Shown piece by piece: positions 26,160 to 36,131 of a stretch of DNA of 64,000 nucleotides (position 1 is the stretch's first letter; every line of letters begins with the position of its first letter). Position numbers and translations under genes: made by a program. The notes beneath the pieces were generated by a model that was given only the letters and a program-made list of their open reading frames with translations, was not told where the DNA came from and ran no database searches. Location: assembly GCA_038251405.1 (NCBI GenBank), contig JBBSBH010000009.1, forward strand, positions 88,260 through 152,259, written 5' to 3'. The stretch is from JADJLQ01 sp038251405. GTDB taxonomy: Bacteria > Bacteroidota > Bacteroidia > Chitinophagales > Saprospiraceae.

Positions 26160-28106
26160 ATGAAAGAAAACAACGGTGAATATACCGCAAAAAATATACA
26201 CGCATTAGAAGGATTAGAAGCTGTTCGATTGCGCCCTGCTATGTATATTGGGTCTACAGATGCCAAAGGGCTTCACCATTTGGTTTGGGAGGTTATAGAC
26301 AACTCCATTGATGAACACCTGGCAGGTTATTGCTCTCATATCGTAACTACTATACATAAAGACAATTCCATCACGGTAAAAGATAATGGCCGGGGAATAC
26401 CTACAGGATATCACGATAAATTGAAAAAGTCTGCCTTGGAAGTAGTACTTACCGTGTTACATGCCGGTGGTAAATTTGATAAAGACACCTATAAGGTCTC
26501 CGGAGGCTTACACGGAGTAGGCATTTCTTGTGTAAATGCATTGAGTTCTTACCTCAAAGCAGAGGTGCATCGCGAAGGGAAAATCTTTACCCAGGAATAT
26601 TCTTTTGGAAAGCCTCTCGGTCCGGTTCAGACAATTGGAGATGCCGGGGATACCGGTACCTACATCACCTTCAAGCCCGACAAATCGATTTTTGAAGTGA
26701 TGGAATATAAACGAGAGACATTGGCCAATAGATTGCATGAGCTTTCTTTTTTGAATCCAGGACTAAAATTGGAGCTTTATGACGACCGTGAACTGGATGA
26801 TGATGGCATTCCTATCCGGGAAGAATTTTTATCCGAAGGAGGCTTAGCTGAATTTGTGACCTATTTAGATGAAGGCCGCACCCCCCTCATAGATGAACCT
26901 ATTGCGATTAAAGGCAAAGAAGAAAATATAGAAGTAGATGTAGCCCTCCAATACAATGATGGCTATGCAGAAAACATGTATAGTTTTGTAAATAATATCA
27001 ATACCCGTGAAGGCGGTACGCACCTGCGAGGATTTAGAATGGCTATCTCCAAAGTGTTTTCAGATTATGGAGAAACAAATGGTTTCTTTTCCAAACTTAA
27101 GTTTAAAGTAGCTGGTGAAGATTTTAGAGAAGGGCTTACTGCGGTGATCTCGGTGAAAATTCCTGATCCACAATTCAAAGGTCAGACCAAAGGCGAGCTT
27201 GGCAATAGTGAAGTGACTACCGTAGTATCGCGAGCTGTGAGTGATGTACTCAAAAACTATTTGGAACTGAATCCCAATAGTGCTAAAAAGATCATGGAAA
27301 AAGTAGTATTGGCCGCTCGCGCTCGCGAAGCTGCCCGTGCTGCGCGCGAACTGGTCATTGGAAAAAAGGGAATGAGCAATCTTTCCGTGCCAGATAAATT
27401 CGCTGATTGTTCCAGCCGAAGGCCTGAAGAATGTGAAATATTTCTGGTAGAGGGAGAAAGTGCTGGTGGTACAGCCAAAACGGGAAGAGATAGAAATTTT
27501 CAGGCAGTCTTACCTCTTAAAGGCAAAATACTAAATGTAGAAAAAGCGTTCGAACATAAGATTTATGAAAGCGAAGAGATCAAAAATATATTTAACGTAC
27601 TCGGTGTAAGAATAGAAGAAGTAGATGGCGAACGAAAATTGAATATTGATAAATTGAGATTTCACAAAGTGGTGATTATGTGCGACGCAGACATTGATGG
27701 CAGCCATATAGTTACCCTTATACTTACTTTCTTTTTTAGATACATGCGATCTATGATCGAGCATGGGTATATTTTTATTGCCGCTCCACCACTTTATTTG
27801 GTATCGAAAGGAAAACAACAACAATATTGCTGGACAGAAGATGATCGTAAGATAGCCGTGGAAGCTTTAGCAAAAGGCGGCAATGAATCCAGTGTAAAGA
27901 TCCAGCGCTATAAAGGTCTTGGTGAGATGAATGCTGATCAGCTTTGGAATACCACCATGGATCCAAAAGAGCGCATGCTCAAAAAAGTGGATATAGAAGA
28001 TGCGGCAGTTGCTGATAGAATTTTCTCTATGCTGATGGGTTCAGAAGTAGAACCCCGACGACAATTTATTGAAGCCAATGCTAAATATGCCAATGTTGAC
28101 ATCTAA
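26160..28106 (+). CDS. gyrB: DNA gyrase subunit B
   Basis: 648 residues, normal for Bacteroidota GyrB. GHKL ATPase domain: EVIDNSIDEHLAG (E45, N48, D52 region), DNGRGIP, and GGLHGVG. The transducer runs to about residue 390. TOPRIM: EGESAGG, PLKGKILNVEKA and CDADIDGSHI. The C-terminal end has QRYKGLGEMN and PKERMLKKVDIEDA. It introduces negative supercoils with GyrA. ParE is an alternative, but the overall motif set fits GyrB. Promoter box at 26127. Confidence 0.92.
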   Translation: MKENNGEYTAKNIHALEGLEAVRLRPAMYIGSTDAKGLHHLVWEVIDNSIDEHLAGYCSHIVTTIHKDNSITVKDNGRGIPTGYHDKLKKSALEVVLTVLHAGGKFDKDTYKVSGGLHGVGISCVNALSSYLKAEVHREGKIFTQEYSFGKPLGPVQTIGDAGDTGTYITFKPDKSIFEVMEYKRETLANRLHELSFLNPGLKLELYDDRELDDDGIPIREEFLSEGGLAEFVTYLDEGRTPLIDEPIAIKGKEENIEVDVALQYNDGYAENMYSFVNNINTREGGTHLRGFRMAISKVFSDYGETNGFFSKLKFKVAGEDFREGLTAVISVKIPDPQFKGQTKGELGNSEVTTVVSRAVSDVLKNYLELNPNSAKKIMEKVVLAARAREAARAARELVIGKKGMSNLSVPDKFADCSSRRPEECEIFLVEGESAGGTAKTGRDRNFQAVLPLKGKILNVEKAFEHKIYESEEIKNIFNVLGVRIEEVDGERKLNIDKLRFHKVVIMCDADIDGSHIVTLILTFFFRYMRSMIEHGYIFIAAPPLYLVSKGKQQQYCWTEDDRKIAVEALAKGGNESSVKIQRYKGLGEMNADQLWNTTMDPKERMLKKVDIEDAAVADRIFSMLMGSEVEPRRQFIEANAKYANVDI

Positions 28107-28138
28107 CTGATTCAATACTGGAATACTATATATTATCT

Positions 28139-28146
28139 TATTTTTG
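28139..28146 (+). promoter_or_regulatory. -7 box (TATTTTTG) upstream of the glycosyltransferase operon
   Basis: TATTTTTG matches TAnnTTTG, 25 nt before the ATG at 28171. No clear -33 element is visible. Confidence 0.45.
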
Positions 28147-28170
28147 CGACTCATTCAACTTTAAATTGGT

Positions 28171-29670
28171 ATGCAATCCGGGCAAACCAGACTTCTAATA
28201 TTTATTGTAGCTTATAATGCTGAACGACATATTCAAAGTGTATTAAATAGAATACCTAAAACAGATCTTGAGCAATATGATTACGAAATACTAATCATAG
28301 ACGATCAATCCAAAGATGCCACATTCGAAAAAGCTCTTGATTACCAAAAAGCAAACCCAGGACTTAACATTACCGTACTGTATAATCCTGAAAATCAGGG
28401 TTATGGAGGAAATCAAAAGCTAGGGTATCACTACGCTTCCATTCATAATTTTGATGTGGTTTTGTTACTTCACGGTGATGGGCAATATGCGCCAGAGGAA
28501 TTCAACCGGCTAGTGAGCCCAATTTCAAATGGCAATGCAGATGCTGTATTTGGTTCCCGGATGATGAATAAGAAAGATGCATTGAAAGGGAAAATGCCTT
28601 ATTACAAGTTTCTAGGTAATATCGTCCTTACCAGAATGCAGAATTATATCTTAGGGACTGACCTATCAGAGTTCCATTCTGGCTATAGGGCCTATCGTGT
28701 TAAGTCTCTTTCCCGGCTTCCCATCGAAAGAAATTCAAATGATTTCCATTTCGACACACAAATCATTATCCAATTGGTAATGGCCAAAATGAAAATTCAT
28801 GAAGTGCCCATTCCTACTCACTATGGAGATGAAATTTGCTATGTGAATGGTACGAAGTACGCATTTAATATAATGAAAGCGTCCGTCCACAGTAGATTAC
28901 AACAAATGGGAATCTATTATAAGCGAGAATATGACCTGGATCAATTAAAATCAACCTATAACCTTAAAAAAAACTACTTATCCTCCCATTCACTTTTATT
29001 AAATAAGATCCAGGATGGTTCCCGAATCTTAGAACTGGGAGGTGGAAATGGCATTATTTCTGCTGGTTTTGTCGAAAAAAAATGCGATATCACGGTCGTA
29101 GATAAATCTTCGTCATCGAATGCTCCTACCCATTTTATTCAATTGAAAGATTTACATGATTTTTCTACCCTTCCACCGGTGAATAATTTCGATTATATAT
29201 TATTGCTGGATATATTAGAAACTATGGAACAACCAGAGCTTTTTCTGGACAACTTAAGAGTTTATACAAAGTTAAATTCCCCACCCATTTTTATATCAGT
29301 CGCGAATATTGCATTTTTCATTACCCGTTTTCAATTACTTTTTGGAGGATTCAATTATGGTCGAAAAGGCATACTGGATCTTAATCACAAAAGATTATAT
29401 ACTTTAAAATCTATTAAAAAATTATGTGTCCAATCAGGTATGAAAATTGAAAAAGTATACTGTATTCCTGCCCCGTATCCGGAAGCCATTGGATTAAATA
29501 GTAAATCAAAGATTTTAATCACCATCAATAATTTTTTAATAAAATTATCAAAAGGCTTATTTTCTTACGAATATGTTTTGCAAATAAGAGCAAATCCTGT
29601 GGTAAGTAATTTAATTAAACACTCCATTCAGGCATCAGAAGTAAGAAAAGAAAATCATTATTCAATTTAA
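28171..29670 (+). CDS. GT2 glycosyltransferase fused to a SAM-dependent methyltransferase
   Basis: 499 residues. Residues 1-240 are a GT-A family 2 transferase of the dolichol-phosphate/polyprenyl-phosphate type: FIVAYNAERHIQSVL, IIDDQSKDAT at 43-52, LLLHGDGQYAPEEF (the D-x-Q metal motif) and FGSRMM. Residues about 285-400 are a class I methyltransferase: ILELGGGNGIISAGF is the SAM motif and YILLLDILETMEQPELFLDN the following motif. No membrane segment is seen. It begins an operon with the GT39-like protein (7 nt gap), probably for surface glycan or glycoprotein assembly. Few family 2 enzymes carry this C-terminal fusion. Confidence 0.8.
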   Translation: MQSGQTRLLIFIVAYNAERHIQSVLNRIPKTDLEQYDYEILIIDDQSKDATFEKALDYQKANPGLNITVLYNPENQGYGGNQKLGYHYASIHNFDVVLLLHGDGQYAPEEFNRLVSPISNGNADAVFGSRMMNKKDALKGKMPYYKFLGNIVLTRMQNYILGTDLSEFHSGYRAYRVKSLSRLPIERNSNDFHFDTQIIIQLVMAKMKIHEVPIPTHYGDEICYVNGTKYAFNIMKASVHSRLQQMGIYYKREYDLDQLKSTYNLKKNYLSSHSLLLNKIQDGSRILELGGGNGIISAGFVEKKCDITVVDKSSSSNAPTHFIQLKDLHDFSTLPPVNNFDYILLLDILETMEQPELFLDNLRVYTKLNSPPIFISVANIAFFITRFQLLFGGFNYGRKGILDLNHKRLYTLKSIKKLCVQSGMKIEKVYCIPAPYPEAIGLNSKSKILITINNFLIKLSKGLFSYEYVLQIRANPVVSNLIKHSIQASEVRKENHYSI

Positions 29671-29677
29671 AAAGAAA

Positions 29678-32374
29678 ATGGCAAAAAAAAACAAACAAAA
29701 ATCAATTGTATCAAAGCAATCTATTTCAAAAGCGAACTATAATATATTAATACTAAATACAGAAAATCACACGGATGAAGCAATCAATGAAAATATTAAT
29801 GATATAAAATTAAAATTAAAAAAACTGGGAGCCATTTATGTTCTAAGTAAAAATGATCATTCAGGTCTATTAAAATCATACACCAAACTTCCAGATTCTA
29901 TTCTTGAAAATGATTTGAAATCCAACAACCTCATTCTGATAGATGCTTCAGAAAATAGTGAATGGTCTGAACAAATTGAACAATTTGATAATATAGATTT
30001 TTCAATCACAGATAAACCCAGGCAAATTACTTTAGTTGACAATCTTGGAAGCACAAGGCAGATTAAATCAAATTTGATTCTCCCTTTTCATTATTTGGAG
30101 AATTTAATCACTTTTGGAGAAATTAAACAAAATGCTGCTGATCTTTTACATCATCATGCACTACTTAAAGAAAGTTTTACCATTGAATCTGAAGATAAAA
30201 TATATCCAGAAAATAATTTATTTAAAAAAATTTCTAAATTTCCTCAAACTCTTTTTATACAGCCTTTTCTCAATTGGAAAAAAAATAAAGATAGGCTATC
30301 CTTATATCAGTTTATTCTAAATCTTGTGCTGGCGGGCAGCCTTATTTATGCATTGATCGGTGCGCTCAATGTAGGTATAAGTAGTGATGAAAACAGATAC
30401 ATAGGGCAAGCAGAAAAAGTCTTTAATTTTTACAAAACATTTGGAAAAGACTCTTCTGCTTTACAAAAAACGGGGGTAGATCCTCAATATTTTAATGGTC
30501 AGATTTTTGATGATGCCTTATATACTTTTGGTAAACCTTTTGGCTTAGATCATAATTTCACATTCAGACATTTAATTATTGCGATCACCGGGTGGTTTAG
30601 TATTTTATTTGCTGCACTGATGGCTTTAAGATTGATGGGGTATAGGGCTGCCTTATTTACAACCATTTTAATACTTCTGAGCCCTATTTATATGGGGAAT
30701 GTATTCAATAATCATAGAGATATCCCGCTGGCTACGTTTACTGTTTTTGGAGTTTATGCCATTATTCGGTTTTGGGATTATTTCCCATTTGTAAATAGAA
30801 AGTATCTTTTGTATATCGTATTAGCTTTGATGCTGAGTTTGTCTTCACGACTCGCCGGAGGAGTCCTACTCATAGCATTAATGGGTTTGTATTCTCTATT
30901 AAAGACCATTCAACAAGGGTTTTTGAAAAAAGTTTTTTCCTTTGATAAATCGATTAGAAAACCCGTACTAAGTTTATTGATAGGCGCAGCCGTAGCATAC
31001 ATCATTACCATCTTGCTCTGGCCCTATGGCCTCACCGGACCCTTTAAGCATGCTGCCGAAGTAATTAAAAGTTCGGGAAATCATCCAGTGGCATTATTTC
31101 AAATATTTGAGTCAAAGTATAGACTGTCTTCTTCTATGCCTGATTATTATGTTTTGAAATACATAGGCATCACAGTGCCCATAGCTGTTCTACTGGGTCT
31201 GATATTAGTACTATTTGGTATTTTTTCGGCTAAGCCTAAATTAATGACTCCTGAATTGTTTATATTATTATTTGCATTTAGCTTTCCTTTGATCTATTCT
31301 TATTTCGAACTGGGAAATATGTACGGAAGCTGGCGTCATTTTATGTTTACCTTTCCATTTATTGCTATATCCTCAGGCATCGGCTGGCATGCTCTATTTA
31401 GTAAAATCTCCAAATTCAATAATACGCTTTGGCCTATAGGAATTCTTGTTTTAACGCTTATTCACCCTCTTGTATATGTCATTAAAAACCATCCTTTCGA
31501 ATATCTTTATTACAATGAGCTGGTGGGCGGTACAAAAGGGGCCTACGGAAATTATGAATGGGATTATTCTTTAAACAGTCTGAAGCAAGGATCAGATTGG
31601 CTAAAAAAATATATCCGGGATCATCACCCAAAAGGTACAAAATTGGTAATCGCCTCCAATGGAGGAGCAGAAACTGCGGAGTATTTTGAAGGATTCGATG
31701 ATAGTATATCTACCATATATACCAGATATTATGAAAGAGGGAATCAATTATGGGATTATGCTCTTTATCCAAATATGTATATCCATCCCTATCAACTAAA
31801 GAATCATATCTTCTCTTCAAGAGATTCATTGCACTATATTAAAATAGATGGTGAGCCCGTGTGTTTTATTTTAAAAAGAAATAATACAGATGATTATGCG
31901 GCTGGTCAAGCCATGGCGTCTAATGATGCTAATACGGCGCTTCAAAAGTTCCAATCCTATATTAAATATAATCCCAAAAGTGAATGGGCCTGGTTTCAAA
32001 TGGGCTATATCTATGCACAATACAATAACTGGGCTCAGGCACAAACTTATATCAATGAATGTTTTAAATATCATCCGGAGTTTTTACCAGGGCGAGCACT
32101 TCAATCTTTGATTTATCTCAACACCAATAGACCTAAAGATGCACAACCCATTCTATTAAAATTAATAGAAGATAAATACGATCTCGGTAATAGTTATAAA
32201 TGGAGTGGTCAGTCCTACGAATCTGAAAAAAATTATCGAAAGGCTTTAGAGCAATATGGATTTGCACTGGGAGCTGGTAATACTCAAAAAGATACCTATG
32301 CAAAAATCGCAAATTGCTTTAGACAATTAGGTGATATAAATCAAGCTGCTAAATATGAAGGAATGTCTAAGTAG
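29678..32374 (+). CDS. GT39/PMT-like polytopic glycosyltransferase with C-terminal TPRs
   Basis: 898 residues. Residues 1-205 are a hydrophilic N-terminal domain. Then come about 10-12 membrane segments (about 210-620); the first periplasmic loop carries SSDENRYI, the acidic motif of PMT/ArnT-like lipid-linked-sugar transferases, and a later loop has NNHRDIPLATF. Residues about 640-730 form a soluble domain, and about 755-895 hold TPR-like repeats (SEWAWFQMGYIYAQYN). It likely uses the polyprenyl-linked sugar made by the upstream GT2 domain. Acceptor unknown. Confidence 0.75.
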   Translation: MAKKNKQKSIVSKQSISKANYNILILNTENHTDEAINENINDIKLKLKKLGAIYVLSKNDHSGLLKSYTKLPDSILENDLKSNNLILIDASENSEWSEQIEQFDNIDFSITDKPRQITLVDNLGSTRQIKSNLILPFHYLENLITFGEIKQNAADLLHHHALLKESFTIESEDKIYPENNLFKKISKFPQTLFIQPFLNWKKNKDRLSLYQFILNLVLAGSLIYALIGALNVGISSDENRYIGQAEKVFNFYKTFGKDSSALQKTGVDPQYFNGQIFDDALYTFGKPFGLDHNFTFRHLIIAITGWFSILFAALMALRLMGYRAALFTTILILLSPIYMGNVFNNHRDIPLATFTVFGVYAIIRFWDYFPFVNRKYLLYIVLALMLSLSSRLAGGVLLIALMGLYSLLKTIQQGFLKKVFSFDKSIRKPVLSLLIGAAVAYIITILLWPYGLTGPFKHAAEVIKSSGNHPVALFQIFESKYRLSSSMPDYYVLKYIGITVPIAVLLGLILVLFGIFSAKPKLMTPELFILLFAFSFPLIYSYFELGNMYGSWRHFMFTFPFIAISSGIGWHALFSKISKFNNTLWPIGILVLTLIHPLVYVIKNHPFEYLYYNELVGGTKGAYGNYEWDYSLNSLKQGSDWLKKYIRDHHPKGTKLVIASNGGAETAEYFEGFDDSISTIYTRYYERGNQLWDYALYPNMYIHPYQLKNHIFSSRDSLHYIKIDGEPVCFILKRNNTDDYAAGQAMASNDANTALQKFQSYIKYNPKSEWAWFQMGYIYAQYNNWAQAQTYINECFKYHPEFLPGRALQSLIYLNTNRPKDAQPILLKLIEDKYDLGNSYKWSGQSYESEKNYRKALEQYGFALGAGNTQKDTYAKIANCFRQLGDINQAAKYEGMSK

Positions 32375-32375
32375 A

Positions 32376-32383
32376 TAACTTTG
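32376..32383 (+). promoter_or_regulatory. -7 box (TAACTTTG) upstream of the SDR gene
   Basis: TAACTTTG at 32376-32383 lies right after the upstream stop codon and 17 nt before the TTG start at 32400, so the SDR may have its own promoter. Confidence 0.5.
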
Positions 32384-32399
32384 ATCAATATACTAATCT

Positions 32400-33155
32400 T
32401 TGAAAATAAAGGATAATACATATATAATTTCTGGTGGAGTCTCTGGTTTGGGAGCTGCCGTTTGTGATATGATTTTGGAGAATGGAGGGAATGCTATTAT
32501 CATCGATATTAATGAGATAAAAGGTAATAATTCCAATAAAAAAGCTACGTATTATATTGGAGATGTCACAGATTATTCCTCTATAGAAAATATTATTAAT
32601 TCCATTTATTCCGATTCCATTCGAATTGCTGGATTAATAAATTGTGCAGGAATTGGTCCTGCTAAACGTGTTGTTGGTAGAGCGGGTGCCAGCCCCATTG
32701 ATTTTTTTCAAAAAGTAATTCATGTCAATTTAATTGGGACTTATAATTTAATACGATTGGTAGCTGCTCATATGCAAAATAACAGATCTGATATGGACGA
32801 CGAAAGAGGTGTAATTATTAATACGGCTTCCATTGCCGCTTTTGATGGACAAATAGGGCAAGCCGCATATGCTGCGTCTAAAGGTGGGATAGTATCCATG
32901 ACCTTACCCTTAGCTCGTGAATTTGCAAGAATGGGTATTCGGGTAATGACCATAGCTCCTGGAATATTTGAAACTCCCTTAATGGAAAACTTTTCTCCTG
33001 AAGTGAAGCAATCATTGATAGACCAAACTATTTTCCCGAAGAGACTAGGTCAGCCTCAGGAATATGCATCCTTAGTAAAAGAAATAATACAAAATACCAT
33101 GCTCAATGGAGACGTAATCCGGTTGGATGGATCAATAAGAATGAATAGTAAATAA
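32400..33155 (+). CDS. Short-chain dehydrogenase/reductase
   Basis: 251 residues with a TTG start at 32400; this is the only start that keeps the first beta strand (YIISGGVSGLGAAV). Cofactor motif GGxSGLG at the start, NCAGIG in the middle, catalytic YAASK with Ser in NTASIAAFDGQ, and GIFETPLM at the end. Resembles the 3-hydroxyacyl-CoA dehydrogenase type II / HSD10-like branch (IAPGIFETPLME). Cytosolic; oxidises hydroxyacyl or hydroxysteroid-like substrates. Followed by trmB, 43 nt away. Confidence 0.85.
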   Translation: MKIKDNTYIISGGVSGLGAAVCDMILENGGNAIIIDINEIKGNNSNKKATYYIGDVTDYSSIENIINSIYSDSIRIAGLINCAGIGPAKRVVGRAGASPIDFFQKVIHVNLIGTYNLIRLVAAHMQNNRSDMDDERGVIINTASIAAFDGQIGQAAYAASKGGIVSMTLPLAREFARMGIRVMTIAPGIFETPLMENFSPEVKQSLIDQTIFPKRLGQPQEYASLVKEIIQNTMLNGDVIRLDGSIRMNSK

Positions 33156-33198
33156 AAAAGAATCCCTATCGTTAATATCCAAATTATTTATAAGCTAT

Positions 33199-33900
33199 AT
33201 GTCGAGAAAAAGTAAACTTTTGCGGTTTGCGGAATTAGATAGTTTTAAAAATTGCTACCAGGGAATTGGCCCGGATTCTTCATTAGTGCGAAAATCAGAT
33301 GAATCTTTTTTTCAGATAAAGGGAAATTGGTCCGTGGACATATTTAATAATAAAAATCCATTGATAGTAGAATTAGCCTGTGGAAAAGGGGAGTATACCG
33401 TTGCGCTCGCAGAAGCCCATCCTGATATCAATTTTATAGGAATTGATATCAAAGGAAATAGAATGCATCGGGGAGCTAAGAAAGCCTTAGCATCGGGTAT
33501 ACATCATGCGGCTTTCCTGAGAATCCGAATTGAATGGATCATGAATTACTTTGCTGAAAATGAATTAGCTGAGATCTGGATCACATTTCCTGATCCATTT
33601 TTGAAACACAGTAAAGCGAACCGAAGGCTTACTTCACCTATGTTTTTGGATAAATACAAAGTATTACTTCGAAAAGAGGGTATCGTGCATCTTAAAACAG
33701 ATAGTGAAGAATTATTTAAATACACAGTGGATACGATTGGTAATTATCATGGAATTAAAGTCATTCAATGCTCCGAAAATATCGACCAGGATAATATGAC
33801 TACCGGAGATCTTGCTATTCAGACCTATTATGAAGGTATGCACCGGGCTTTAGGAAAGCCGATAAAATATATCAGTTGGAAGTATGTATCCATCATTTGA
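33199..33900 (+). CDS. trmB: tRNA (guanine-N7-)-methyltransferase TrmB
   Basis: 233 residues. SAM motif VELACGKGEYTVALAEAHP; FIGIDIKGNRM; the tRNA/catalytic motif WITFPDPF; HLKTDSEELF; and a C-terminal KPIKYISWKY. It methylates G46 in the tRNA variable loop. Cytosolic, monocistronic. About 2.7 kb downstream a decayed copy of its last third (36649-36864) lies on the other side of the two-component/Cys-rich cassette. Confidence 0.92.
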   Translation: MSRKSKLLRFAELDSFKNCYQGIGPDSSLVRKSDESFFQIKGNWSVDIFNNKNPLIVELACGKGEYTVALAEAHPDINFIGIDIKGNRMHRGAKKALASGIHHAAFLRIRIEWIMNYFAENELAEIWITFPDPFLKHSKANRRLTSPMFLDKYKVLLRKEGIVHLKTDSEELFKYTVDTIGNYHGIKVIQCSENIDQDNMTTGDLAIQTYYEGMHRALGKPIKYISWKYVSII

Positions 33901-33990
33901 AGTCCGGTTTCCCAATAATCATAATTAGAACTATCAATCCATATCCTGCAATAGGTATTCCAGGTAGCCACACCAAAGAATTTGCCATTC

Positions 33991-34012
33991 AGTAAAAAGG
34001 GAAATTTTTACT
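33991..34012. terminator. Weak AT-rich hairpin between convergent genes
   Basis: AGTAAAAA at 33991-33998 and TTTTTACT at 34005-34012 can form an 8-bp stem with a 6-nt loop in the 130-bp gap between trmB and the converging response-regulator gene. It could end transcription from either side. Confidence 0.35.
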
Positions 34013-34030
34013 TTAAAGATATTCAATTTA

Positions 34031-34735
34031 TTACACCTTCACGGTCTCATAAATTCGTAAAATAAATCCTACTTTAAATACATTTTCTATTTGTAACGAA
34101 GGATCATCCTTTAATAATTTTCTAAGTCTGGAAATGAACACATCAAAGCTTCGGCCTAGAAAATAGTCATACTTTCCATAAACGCTGGTTACAGCATCTT
34201 CACGGCGGAGTATATTATTCTTCTTTAAAAATAATAATGCCAATATTTGAGATTCCTTTTCAGTCAGTCTGGTGATTACTCCATGTATAGATAATTCTTG
34301 TTTGTTTATTTCGAATAAATATTTTCCTATATTGACTTTATCAGGCAATACTTCCATACTATAATTTTGAATTCTTCTCAATATCACTTGCATTTTGCAA
34401 ATCAACTCATCCGGGTCAAAAGGTTTTGTAATATAGTCTTCCGCACCAAGTTCATATGCTTTGAGCTTGTCCTGCTTCAGCGTGCGGGCAGTGATGAATA
34501 AAAAAGGCAAAGATGGGTATTGGATCTTTATTTGTCTGGCAAGTGAAAAACCATCCATGCCCGGCATACTAATATCTAATAAACATAATTGAAATGCATT
34601 CTTTTTTAAAGCATCTAATGCAGATAAAGCATCTCGTTTCCACATCACCTGGTACAGATTTGTTTCTAAATATTCCATTAAAAGTATTCCCAAGTTAGTA
34701 TCGTCTTCCACCAATAAAAGTTTTATAGTGATCAT
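34031..34735 (-). CDS. OmpR-family response regulator
   Basis: 234 residues. Receiver domain: acidic pocket EDD at 10-12, phosphoacceptor D54 in LLDISMPGMDG, conserved Lys in DYITKPFDP. The C-terminal winged helix ends with the usual SRLRKLLKDDPSLQIENVF. It overlaps the kinase gene by 4 nt. Its likely target is the divergent intergenic region with four phased repeats (35998-36036), and so both its own operon and the Cys-rich gene at 36132. Confidence 0.9.
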   Translation of the reverse strand: MITIKLLLVEDDTNLGILLMEYLETNLYQVMWKRDALSALDALKKNAFQLCLLDISMPGMDGFSLARQIKIQYPSLPFLFITARTLKQDKLKAYELGAEDYITKPFDPDELICKMQVILRRIQNYSMEVLPDKVNIGKYLFEINKQELSIHGVITRLTEKESQILALLFLKKNNILRREDAVTSVYGKYDYFLGRSFDVFISRLRKLLKDDPSLQIENVFKVGFILRIYETVKV

Positions 34736-35958
34736 AGCATAAGCTTAGGAAAATAGAGATTAAATGATGATCCGTTGGGTTTTATTGATTCAATATGAAT
34801 ATCTCCTTCATGTAAATGCAGAATTTTCTTCACATAATTCAATCCCAGACCAAAACCATTAGATGTATTCATTTGATTAGCACCTCTGTAAAATGGGTCA
34901 AATATTTTCGAATGCTCATTTTCATGTATACCCATGCCATTATCCCGTACACGCACACACCATTGGTCGTTCGTTTTAATAATGTCAATATTAATTTCAG
35001 GACGATCATTATTATATTTTAAGGCATTGTCTATAAGATTCTTGATCACATTCCGCACATGCACTTTATCCGCTAATATCGGATAGGCCCTTTCCGAAGC
35101 ATGCACATATATGACTGCGGATTTTTCGTTGATTTGAAGTTGCATCCCTGTTATGGCTTCTTCCACCAGGTGGAGTAAATCAGTTTTAGATTTATCCAAC
35201 TGAATTCCCTGATGATTACTATTAGCCAGGCTAAGTACTTGCCCGAGTTGCTTTTTAAGATTCGAAGTCTCAGCTGATAGTATTTGAATATATCCAGCTA
35301 TTCTAGTATCGGTATTTGATTTATTGATAAGGGAAGTAGCCAAGTGAATATTAGTAAGCGGGGTGCTGAATTCATGTGTCATATGATTGAAGAATTTTAC
35401 ATTCTCTTCGCTTAATTTTTTCTGCCTGATCAATGTATTGGTAGCATATAAAAACATGGAAATAATGGAAAGTACAATAAGAATAGAGGCCCACCACATA
35501 GAACCCAATTGCTGATGAATATAGTCTTTTTTACCCTGAAAAACTAATTTTACCCAATGATCATCTTGCGAAATTATGGGAGCAAGTGAACAAGAATATT
35601 GAGGATCACAATCGGCTGAAGAATCTTTTGTTGCCAAAGACATATTGTAGGGCAAATGAATTTGATAGAACGCCAGGCTTTTATTAATCTCCTGAACAAA
35701 ACCGCTATCCCTGATCATGCTCTGTAATATTGATTGGCAATTACTCCCCGGAGTTAATGCACATCCAACTGGGTCCGCCAAACAACTACTCGGATTGTCA
35801 GAGATTTTTTCAACCGCCGAACACAAAGCCATACTTACTCTATTGGTAAATTGGTCATCTATTAATTTTTTAGATTGATGGATCCAGTAAAACTGAAAAC
35901 TGATCAGTAAAAGGACAGCTAAAGCTGACCCACCAATGAGCATATATATCTTGCGCAT
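34732..35958 (-). CDS. Sensor histidine kinase with Cys-rich periplasmic domain
   Basis: 408 residues, two membrane helices (about 7-27 and 155-176). The periplasmic domain (about 30-155) has six cysteines, C46, C59, C66, C74, C117 and C123, two of them in DCDPQYSC, which is unusual for this size. H195 in MTHEFSTPLTN is the phosphorylated His; the ATPase domain has NLIDNALKYN, DNGMGI and GFGLGL. It is first in the operon with the response regulator. The Cys pattern suggests redox, metal or thiol sensing; the sensed signal is not visible in the sequence. Confidence 0.9.
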   Translation of the reverse strand: MRKIYMLIGGSALAVLLLISFQFYWIHQSKKLIDDQFTNRVSMALCSAVEKISDNPSSCLADPVGCALTPGSNCQSILQSMIRDSGFVQEINKSLAFYQIHLPYNMSLATKDSSADCDPQYSCSLAPIISQDDHWVKLVFQGKKDYIHQQLGSMWWASILIVLSIISMFLYATNTLIRQKKLSEENVKFFNHMTHEFSTPLTNIHLATSLINKSNTDTRIAGYIQILSAETSNLKKQLGQVLSLANSNHQGIQLDKSKTDLLHLVEEAITGMQLQINEKSAVIYVHASERAYPILADKVHVRNVIKNLIDNALKYNNDRPEINIDIIKTNDQWCVRVRDNGMGIHENEHSKIFDPFYRGANQMNTSNGFGLGLNYVKKILHLHEGDIHIESIKPNGSSFNLYFPKLML

Positions 35959-35997
35959 GCACCAAAGATCATCAGATTCTTTTACTCAATTGTTCTG

Positions 35998-36036
35998 TTT
36001 AACAGGCGTTTAACAAGTGGCTAACATCAGCTAACA
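35998..36036. promoter_or_regulatory. Four helix-phased direct repeats (candidate response-regulator site)
   Basis: TTTAACA at 35998-36004 and 36009-36015, then GCTAACA at 36020-36026 and 36030-36036. Their starts are 11, 11 and 10 nt apart, one helical turn, as expected for tandem OmpR-family binding. They lie in the 173-bp divergent region between the kinase (start 35958) and the Cys-rich gene (start 36132), just upstream of a candidate promoter (TTTG 36039-36042 and CAATTTTG 36058-36065). Confidence 0.6.
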
Positions 36037-36131
36037 AATTTGGACGGTAATCTCGTTCAATTTTGCAGCATGTTTAGTAATTACTCTACATCCGCAGGCC
36101 ATCGGGTATGGTCAAAAAATTGATAATTTAA

